Source of the DNA: a virus
IMG/VR virus record: IMGVR_UViG_3300034954_000848
Span: 1 to 37,873 of that record
Direction: 5' to 3' (one strand)
Length of the DNA: 37,873 nt
The notes under the pieces were generated by a model. That model worked only from the letters and a program-made list of their open reading frames with translations, searched no databases and was not told the origin of the DNA. The position numbers were made by a program, and so were the translations under genes. Positions 32,963 to 37,873 of the stretch are shown here, one piece after another (position 1 is the first letter of the stretch; each line of letters opens with the position of its first letter).

Positions 32963-35900
32963 TCTGATATCCGTTTTAATCGTTGGTTACATCAATCTGG
33001 AACTGGTGGTGTTTCACAAGATTCTAGTGGACATATCGGCATAGGAACCACCGTGCCGACGATGGCACTGGACGTTCGTGGTGATGTTAATATTGGAAAT
33101 ACAATCAATATCAATAATGCTTCTGGCATTATTAGTGCGACTACTTTTACTGGAACCACTGGAACATTTAGTGGTAATGTAAGTGCCGTAGATGGAACGT
33201 TCACGGGTGACGTCACCATTGCTGGAACTCTTACCTATGAAGACGTAGCAAATATCGATGCGGTTGGTATCATTACCGCACAGAGTGATATTATCGTTGG
33301 TGGTGGTCTGACTGTTACTGGTATTTCAACCTTTAATAATGATGTAAAACTATTAGATAATGATAAGTTAAAGTTTGGTATTGGTGAGGATTTACAGATT
33401 TATCATACAGGCAATCATTCTAGAATTTATGATTCTGGTGTAGGTAAGTTACAACTAGGAAGTGATACTCAAGTTGAGATACTAAATGGTTCCTTTAGTG
33501 TTCCTATCGCACAATTTAATCCTGGTGGATCTGTAGTTCTTAGACATAATACTACCACTAGACTTGAAACTGCAAATACTGGTGCTGTTGTAACTGGTAT
33601 TCTTACTGCCACAACATTCAGTGGCAACTTAACTGGTAATGTAACAGGAGATCTAACTGGTAATCTTGCAGGCATATCATCGATTGCTGCTATCAGTTCT
33701 TCTATCTCTGCTACTGCTGGTGATATTTTTGTCTATGATACTCGCAAGGACTCTGATGGTGGTGCTTGGAGAAAGAGAACACAGCACACATCTTGGTACA
33801 ATGAGACCTTAGGAACAGCAACCAGAGGAACCAGAAAAGAGTTTCCTGCTGTTGCTGTTATTGTTGCTACATCATCTGGAGTAACCATTTATGATGGTGA
33901 TGATCCAGACCTTCCAATGTGGATGGTTTTTGAGGATACTGAAGCTGATATGATCAACACACATAATGTCAATCCAAACTCATTTTCATTATCTGCATTA
34001 AATGCAAATGTTTTAGTTGGATCTCACCATCCTAGTTATGGTGAAGCAAATGTAATAAATTTTATAAGTGATAATGGTGTATCATATTACAGTGCTCATA
34101 GTGGAGACTATAGAGGAAGCATTTCACAAAGAAATGATGCTTTATCACAAACTATTAATTCTAACTATGGGACATTGGTTAATAGTGTTGTAAAAGATGT
34201 AGCAATGACCGTGCTACCAAATGCACCAATTGATGATGCCACTGGACTTCCTGTTCCCACGATTGCCGTTGCGACTAATGGTGGTGTAAGTGTTATTAAG
34301 GATGATGGAACTGTTGTTGACCACGTAGACAGTGCAGGTGGACAATCCACACAAGTTGCCTTTACACAAGATGGTAAATTAGCACATTCTCACGATGGTC
34401 ACACTGGTATTCGTATTGATAGCTTAAGATCTTCTGATTTTACTTATGGATCAAATAAAGTAGCAAGACATAATTCAGAAGAGTTTTATATTAACTATGG
34501 TCTTATTTTATCTGGATGGTCTGGAAATGCACCAAAATTAAATACAGGTTCGTTCAACTCTGGAGGTCAAATTGTTCCTGTTCAAGATAATATATTAGCA
34601 GAAAGAGCAGATACTGGATTAAATTTACTTGCCAGAGATTTTCCAGGTTCTCCAAATAATAACAGGATTGCTTATACCACCACTTCCTACAACACTGGAT
34701 GGATGCAAGGAGACATCAAAGGTGCTTTCCTGTCTGATACTGATACTACGAATGTGACTGGAAGTGAGTTGATTACTAATACTGATTTTTCATCAGATTT
34801 ATCTGGTTGGTCTAACGGAAACCCATCTCAATTCACCAGAGTAACAACTAATGTTGGTGGAGATACCGATGGTAAATTAATGTATTATGCTGTTGATAAT
34901 AATGTTAGAACATTTCACCAGAATGTAACTTGTGTGGCAGGAGAAAAATATGTTTTATCTTTAAGAGCTTGCTCTGATACAGCAAATGCGATGGTAATTG
35001 ATATTGATGGAACCAATGTCATAACTATTGATGATAACAACAATGCTGCTTTTATTACGAAGCAGCATACATTTACTGCAGGATCGACAAGTGTTAGGAT
35101 TAGAATAGAATCTGCAGCAGCTAATAGATCATATTTTACTGATTTTTCAGTAAGACTAGCAGTAGAAGACCGCTCCGTAAACGACAACGGACTCCAAGTA
35201 TTCGGAACAATCACCAAGAGTGCCGTTGCAACTGGTGCAGACTTGGTTGCTTATAGTGGTTTTAGTGCTAGTAATTATCTACAACAACCTTATAATTCCG
35301 ATTTAGATTTTGGAACTGGTGATTTCAGTATTATGTTCTGGTATAAGGCTACTGCTGGTGATTACACTGCTCAATGCTTTTTACATAGAGGAGATGGTGG
35401 TGCCGGAACTTGGGGAAGCGGAAAAATTATTCAAATTGAATTTAATGGAACTAACATAGCAGCATTCCTAGCAGAATCAGCATTTAGTAGTTTTGATACT
35501 GTTGCTATTCCAGGTGCCACAGCAGCAACTGGTCAGTGGCAGCATTATACTTTAATAAGAAGAGCATCTTTTGTAGGTGCATATTTAAATGGTGAACTTA
35601 AAGATTCAACAATATCTAATAGAGATTTAAGTAATACATCAGCAAAAACTTGGATTGGAGAACGACCAAATAACTCTAGACCATTAGATACTACATCTTT
35701 AGCACTGTTTAGAATGAGTGCATCAGCACCATCAGATGAACAAATCAAGAAAATATACAACGATGAAAAACATCTTTACAAAGAGAACGCTAAGGCAACC
35801 TTATATGGTTCTTCTGATGCCGTGACTGCTCTGGGTTATGATGAAGACACTGAACTCTTACACGTTGGAACTTCTTCTGGACGCAGTGACTTCCAGGGAC

Positions 35901-35977
35901 TACGTAGAATAAATAACACTACGACGGCAGTAACGACTGCTATTTCTGCAAGTGACGATCTTATCGCGGAGCAATAA
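32960..35977 (+). CDS. Propeller/LamG tail fibre 3 (1005 aa)
   Basis: Head MSDIRFNRWLHQSGTGGVSQ, then GHIGIGTTVPTMALDVRGDV and shaft modules: GTLTYEDVANIDAVGIITAQ (about 91-110), KLKFGIGEDLQIYHTGNHS, ILTATTFSGNLTGNVTG. The common block begins near 250 (DIFVYDTRKDSDGGAWRKR; HTSWYNETLGTATRG; YDGDDPDLPMWMVF), with blade strands (PTIAVATNGGVSVIKDDGTV) to about 470. About 600-720: carbohydrate-binding-like (ELITNTDFSSDLSGWSNG). About 755-905: LamG-like (QPYNSDLDFGTGDFSIMFWY; GQWQHYTLIRR). Closing block VTALGYDEDTELLHVGTSSG, RSDFQGLRRINNTTTAVTTA, ending LIAEQ. Several stretches are nearly identical in DNA to fibre 1. Stop and partner start overlap (TAATG). Confidence 0.86.
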   Translation: MSDIRFNRWLHQSGTGGVSQDSSGHIGIGTTVPTMALDVRGDVNIGNTININNASGIISATTFTGTTGTFSGNVSAVDGTFTGDVTIAGTLTYEDVANIDAVGIITAQSDIIVGGGLTVTGISTFNNDVKLLDNDKLKFGIGEDLQIYHTGNHSRIYDSGVGKLQLGSDTQVEILNGSFSVPIAQFNPGGSVVLRHNTTTRLETANTGAVVTGILTATTFSGNLTGNVTGDLTGNLAGISSIAAISSSISATAGDIFVYDTRKDSDGGAWRKRTQHTSWYNETLGTATRGTRKEFPAVAVIVATSSGVTIYDGDDPDLPMWMVFEDTEADMINTHNVNPNSFSLSALNANVLVGSHHPSYGEANVINFISDNGVSYYSAHSGDYRGSISQRNDALSQTINSNYGTLVNSVVKDVAMTVLPNAPIDDATGLPVPTIAVATNGGVSVIKDDGTVVDHVDSAGGQSTQVAFTQDGKLAHSHDGHTGIRIDSLRSSDFTYGSNKVARHNSEEFYINYGLILSGWSGNAPKLNTGSFNSGGQIVPVQDNILAERADTGLNLLARDFPGSPNNNRIAYTTTSYNTGWMQGDIKGAFLSDTDTTNVTGSELITNTDFSSDLSGWSNGNPSQFTRVTTNVGGDTDGKLMYYAVDNNVRTFHQNVTCVAGEKYVLSLRACSDTANAMVIDIDGTNVITIDDNNNAAFITKQHTFTAGSTSVRIRIESAAANRSYFTDFSVRLAVEDRSVNDNGLQVFGTITKSAVATGADLVAYSGFSASNYLQQPYNSDLDFGTGDFSIMFWYKATAGDYTAQCFLHRGDGGAGTWGSGKIIQIEFNGTNIAAFLAESAFSSFDTVAIPGATAATGQWQHYTLIRRASFVGAYLNGELKDSTISNRDLSNTSAKTWIGERPNNSRPLDTTSLALFRMSASAPSDEQIKKIYNDEKHLYKENAKATLYGSSDAVTALGYDEDTELLHVGTSSGRSDFQGLRRINNTTTAVTTAISASDDLIAEQ
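33632..33667 (+). repeat. Short TGNx tandem repeat
   Basis: Three 12-base units (TGNV, TGDL, TGNL), the reduced counterpart of 14476-14547 at a matching place just before the propeller block. Confidence 0.7.
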
Positions 35978-37083
35978 TGACAGTAAGAGTTAATAAATCA
36001 TCCTTCAATATTAGAGAAAAACTTTCTGAACTAGGAAGAAAGTTTGGTCTTAAGGGTTCTGAACTTGCGGCAGCAGAGACAGTTCAAGAGGCACGAGACC
36101 TTGTAAGTGCTGGAAGAAAGAATTTAGTGATCAACGGGGCAATGGTGGTAGCCCAGAGAAATACAAGTGTATCTTCAATCAATACTACTGGTTATTACAC
36201 TACAGATAGGCATCAACTAGCATTTTCTCCGGGCGGTGCAGTTCTTACAGACTCAAGATCTACTGATTCACCAGAAGGTTTTGCCTTTTCCAAAAAATTA
36301 GAAGTAACCACCGCAGGAAGCACTGGTGGTTGGTTGTTACTTGCTTATAAGTTTGAAGGTCAAGATCTTTATTCAATTAATAAAGGAACTTCTGCAGCAA
36401 AACCATTAACTCTTTCTTTTTGGGTAAAAGCAGATCATACTGCCGATTATGTAGTCGAATTAATCGATACTGATAATGATCGTATTATAAGTTACTTATA
36501 TACCATCAACGCTGCAAATACCTGGCAAAAAGTTGAGTGGAATATTCCACCAGATACAACTGGTGCTCTTACATTAGATAACACAGAATCATTACAAATT
36601 TCTTGGTTTTTAGATCCTGGAAATACCTTTACTGGCGGAACACCTTACAGAACATCTTGGGCAGCAAGAGGATCAAATGCTAATAGAGCAGTTGGATGTG
36701 ATGATTTTCTTGATACAGTTGGAAAAGAATTTTATCTCACGGGAATTCAATTGGAGGTAGGTAATCATGCCACCGACTTTGAGCACCGTTCATATGTTGA
36801 GGAACTCGGATTATGTAGTAGATATTTCCAGAGAACAGAAAGAACCAGAGGATCAGGTAATAGAGATGCTGCTTCAAATAATTGTGCATTTTCCCATAAA
36901 CTTAGTACTACAATGAGAGATACACCTGATTGTGAATTTATTACACAAGGTTCTGATTATAACTACTCTGGTAAATCATTTACTAATATTCGACCAGATC
37001 ATGTTGGGGCATTGATCAATATTACAACTGCCGATTCTTATTGGTATTTTAATCACGGTTATACAGCGGATGCAGAATTATGA
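35977..37083 (+). CDS. Fibre partner / receptor-binding protein 3 (368 aa)
   Basis: Start overlaps the fibre stop by one base (TAATG). N-terminus MTVRVNKSSFNIREKLSELG, linker RKFGLKGSELAAAETVQEA, then RKNLVINGAMVVAQRNTSV (about 48 on): the same head, linker and domain as 17030-18262. The beta-sandwich domain continues with TLSFWVKADHTADYVVELI, NTWQKVEWNIPPDTTGAL, FYLTGIQLEVGNHATDFEHR and EELGLCSRYFQRTE. The last 85 residues differ from partner 1 apart from the closing residues (YWYFNHGYTADAEL versus YFYLNAEL), so the end is variable. Probably the distal glycan-binding subunit of fibre 3. Stop overlaps the next start (ATGA). Confidence 0.86.
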   Translation: MTVRVNKSSFNIREKLSELGRKFGLKGSELAAAETVQEARDLVSAGRKNLVINGAMVVAQRNTSVSSINTTGYYTTDRHQLAFSPGGAVLTDSRSTDSPEGFAFSKKLEVTTAGSTGGWLLLAYKFEGQDLYSINKGTSAAKPLTLSFWVKADHTADYVVELIDTDNDRIISYLYTINAANTWQKVEWNIPPDTTGALTLDNTESLQISWFLDPGNTFTGGTPYRTSWAARGSNANRAVGCDDFLDTVGKEFYLTGIQLEVGNHATDFEHRSYVEELGLCSRYFQRTERTRGSGNRDAASNNCAFSHKLSTTMRDTPDCEFITQGSDYNYSGKSFTNIRPDHVGALINITTADSYWYFNHGYTADAEL

Positions 37084-37472
37084 ATACTTATAAAATTCAC
37101 ATAAATCAATTATCAGATACTGAAACAGAGTATTTTGTTATAAGAAATACTAAAACTTGGATTCCAAGAAGTATGGGAAATAGAGCCTATCGGCAATTCA
37201 TTCAAGATGTTGCTGAACAAGGAATGAGTATTGTAGAAGGTCCTGATGTTAAATCATCTTCTTATGCTGAACTTAGAATAGCAGAGTATCCTTCACGCGA
37301 AGAACAGTTTGATATGCAGTTCCATGATCAAGTGAATGGAACTACAACTTGGAGAGATACAATTCAAGCAATTAAAGATAGGTATCCAAAGACTATTACT
37401 GGTTCAACTACAATTGGTCCAATTCCTGATTGGGTTCAAGAAGCAGTAAATGCTTATAATCCTGAATCTTAA
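37080..37472 (+). CDS. Fibre-associated / assembly-type protein (130 aa)
   Basis: ATGA overlap with the partner gene. N-terminal half: YFVIRNTKTWIPRSMGNRAY, RQFIQDVAEQGMSI, matching the (T)WIP...N..Y..F......G pattern of small phage tail proteins. C-terminal half: LRIAEYPSREEQFDMQFHDQ, TTWRDTIQAIKDRYPK, the same YP..EQFD..FH...W...I..(I/V)K.RYPK motif as 24432-24809, although the N-terminal halves differ. It ends in PDWVQEAVNAYNPES. Third gene of the cassette propeller fibre, partner, small protein, as at 21519-24809. Probably a fibre-specific assembly or adaptor protein. Confidence 0.8.
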   Translation: MNTYKIHINQLSDTETEYFVIRNTKTWIPRSMGNRAYRQFIQDVAEQGMSIVEGPDVKSSSYAELRIAEYPSREEQFDMQFHDQVNGTTTWRDTIQAIKDRYPKTITGSTTIGPIPDWVQEAVNAYNPES

Positions 37473-37518
37473 AGCTAATCTCATTCTTTAAACCCAACAA
37501 AGGTATTCTACTTAGATT

Positions 37519-37557
37519 TACATACTCTGTCAACTCCTTGACAAATCAGAGTTTGTA
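37519..37557. promoter_or_regulatory. Inverted repeat overlapping glutaredoxin promoter
   Basis: TACATACTCTG (37519-37529) pairs with CAGAGTTTGTA (37547-37557) over 11 positions with one mismatch. Inside it TGTCAA-N4-TTGACA (37528-37543) is a second perfect inverted repeat. There is no T-run after it, so it is unlikely to be a simple terminator; it covers the -35 box and most of the spacer. Confidence 0.6.
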
Positions 37558-37566
37558 TTGTAAGGT
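37538..37566 (+). promoter_or_regulatory. Sigma70-type promoter for glutaredoxin
   Basis: Perfect -35 TTGACA (37538-37543), 17-bp spacer, weak -10 TAAGGT (37561-37566); the ATG is 22 bp further. No late motif precedes this gene, so early, host-polymerase expression is likely. Confidence 0.65.
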
Positions 37567-37588
37567 GTGAACTATCTAACTATTTTTT

Positions 37589-37825
37589 ATGAAATTTTTA
37601 GTTTATTCAAAAAATGGATGCCCGTATTGTTATAAGGTAATGCAGGTGCTAGAAATGACTGGTAAGCAGTTTGTGGAGTATAAACTCGGTAGGGAGTTTA
37701 CAGGTGAGGAATTCTATGATAAATTTGGTGAGGGTTCTACATTCCCACAAGTGCTCTGTGATGATCGAAAGTTAGGAGGATGCGTTGACACAATCAAATT
37801 CCTCAGAGAACAACAAATCGTCTGA
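37589..37825 (+). CDS. grx: Glutaredoxin
   Basis: 78 residues, the usual size of small phage and bacterial dithiol glutaredoxins. The N-terminal strand KFLVYSKNG leads to the active site CPYC (Cys11-Pro-Tyr-Cys14). STFPQV carries the cis-proline (Pro53; most relatives have TVPQ). GGCVD (63-67) is the GG-x-D glutathione-binding corner. All catalytic and binding elements are present, so it should be active: glutathione-dependent disulfide reduction, in T4-like phages commonly as hydrogen donor for ribonucleotide reductase (nrdC role). Its own promoter and the lack of a late motif separate it from the fibre array. An extra Cys65 next to the GG is seen. Function is well supported; the partner reductase is outside the window. 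Confidence 0.93.
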   Translation: MKFLVYSKNGCPYCYKVMQVLEMTGKQFVEYKLGREFTGEEFYDKFGEGSTFPQVLCDDRKLGGCVDTIKFLREQQIV

Positions 37826-37873
37826 AGAAGGCATAAATAAAACCAAGGACCACCTCAATCGTGGTATTGAATT
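37785..37873 (+). CDS. Start of an overlapping hypothetical gene (cut by window edge)
   Basis: A TTG codon at 37785 is preceded at five bases by a perfect AGGAGG (37774-37779), both inside the 3' end of the glutaredoxin gene in another frame. The frame stays open to the window end and reads (M)TQSNSSENNKSSEEGINK, then TKDHLNRGIE: a hydrophilic, acidic start and then a helix. The stop of the previous frame (TAG 37773) excludes longer starts. The strong ribosome binding site is the main evidence; TTG is a rare start, and only 29 codons are visible. Not recognised. Confidence 0.45.
   Translation, partial: MTQSNSSENNKSSEEGINKTKDHLNRGIE
37833..37839 (+). promoter_or_regulatory. Late promoter motif (ATAAATA) after glutaredoxin
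   Basis: ATAAATA eight bases after the glutaredoxin stop. It may drive the next gene to the right; it also lies inside the possible overlapping gene that starts at 37785, so one of the two readings may be accidental. Confidence 0.5.

Noticed and set aside
14353-37083. Diversity-generating retroelement acting on fibre tips
   Set aside because: No reverse transcriptase gene and no template/variable repeat pair with adenine-specific differences was seen.
37473-37588. tRNA or other RNA gene in the largest gap
   Set aside because: No cloverleaf-type arms or conserved T-loop sequence; the gap is explained by the promoter and inverted repeat.
1-37873. Insertion sequence, integrase or attachment site explaining the cassette array
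   Set aside because: No transposase, integrase, terminal inverted repeats or tRNA-like att site was found; homologous recombination at shared modules is enough to explain the pattern.

Overview
The window is a piece of a marine T4-like cyanophage genome (cyanomyovirus of Synechococcus or Prochlorococcus). Three things point to this: a phage-borne photosystem II D2 gene (psbD) cut by the left edge; T4-type late promoters (ATAAATA/CTAAATA) in front of virion genes; and a long array of fibre-like genes with modules typical of marine phages. All genes are on the + strand, the DNA is AT-rich by eye, gaps are tiny (the largest is 116 bp), and no T4 core gene (capsid, tail tube, replication) lies inside.

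Layout. 1-971: psbD 3' part and an overlapping 70-aa membrane protein, ending in a hairpin terminator (979-1002). 1004-1901: an extended -10 promoter and three small genes, the last a coiled-coil protein resembling the T4 gp57A fibre chaperone in size and layout. 1917-12332: a late promoter and a four-gene unit (625-aa fibre, 1659-aa repeat fibre, 110-aa small virion-type protein, 1042-aa fibre). 12353-14329: fibre with a C-terminal S74 auto-processing chaperone. 14353-18262: propeller/LamG fibre plus its partner. 18318-18560: second coiled-coil protein behind a stacked early/late promoter. 18578-21491: two single-gene cassettes. 21519-24809: second propeller/LamG fibre, partner and XkdW-like protein. 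24849-30073: short fibre and a 1429-aa multi-lectin protein. 30087-32577: two tandem 80-aa tip proteins and a fibre. 32604-32939: tail assembly chaperone-like gene. 32960-37472: third propeller/LamG fibre, partner and assembly-type protein. 37589-37825: glutaredoxin behind a sigma70-type promoter, then the start of another gene.

How the genes may work together. The window reads as a host-recognition armoury of about nine large fibre or adhesin genes, each in its own late cassette. Several late promoters contain the TAA stop codon of the gene before. Fibre modules recur between genes, some with exact DNA identity, which points to recombination or gene conversion among cassettes. The three propeller/LamG proteins share a nearly invariant C-terminal block, and each is followed at once by a partner beginning with the same short FNIREK motif; I infer a docking pair carrying exchangeable receptor-binding ends. 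The two coiled-coil genes lie behind the only two TGCTATAAT promoters I found, suggesting earlier expression than the fibres they might help fold. The photosynthesis and redox genes at the edges are typical cyanophage auxiliary genes.

All family assignments come from reading translated sequence by eye; no database search was run.
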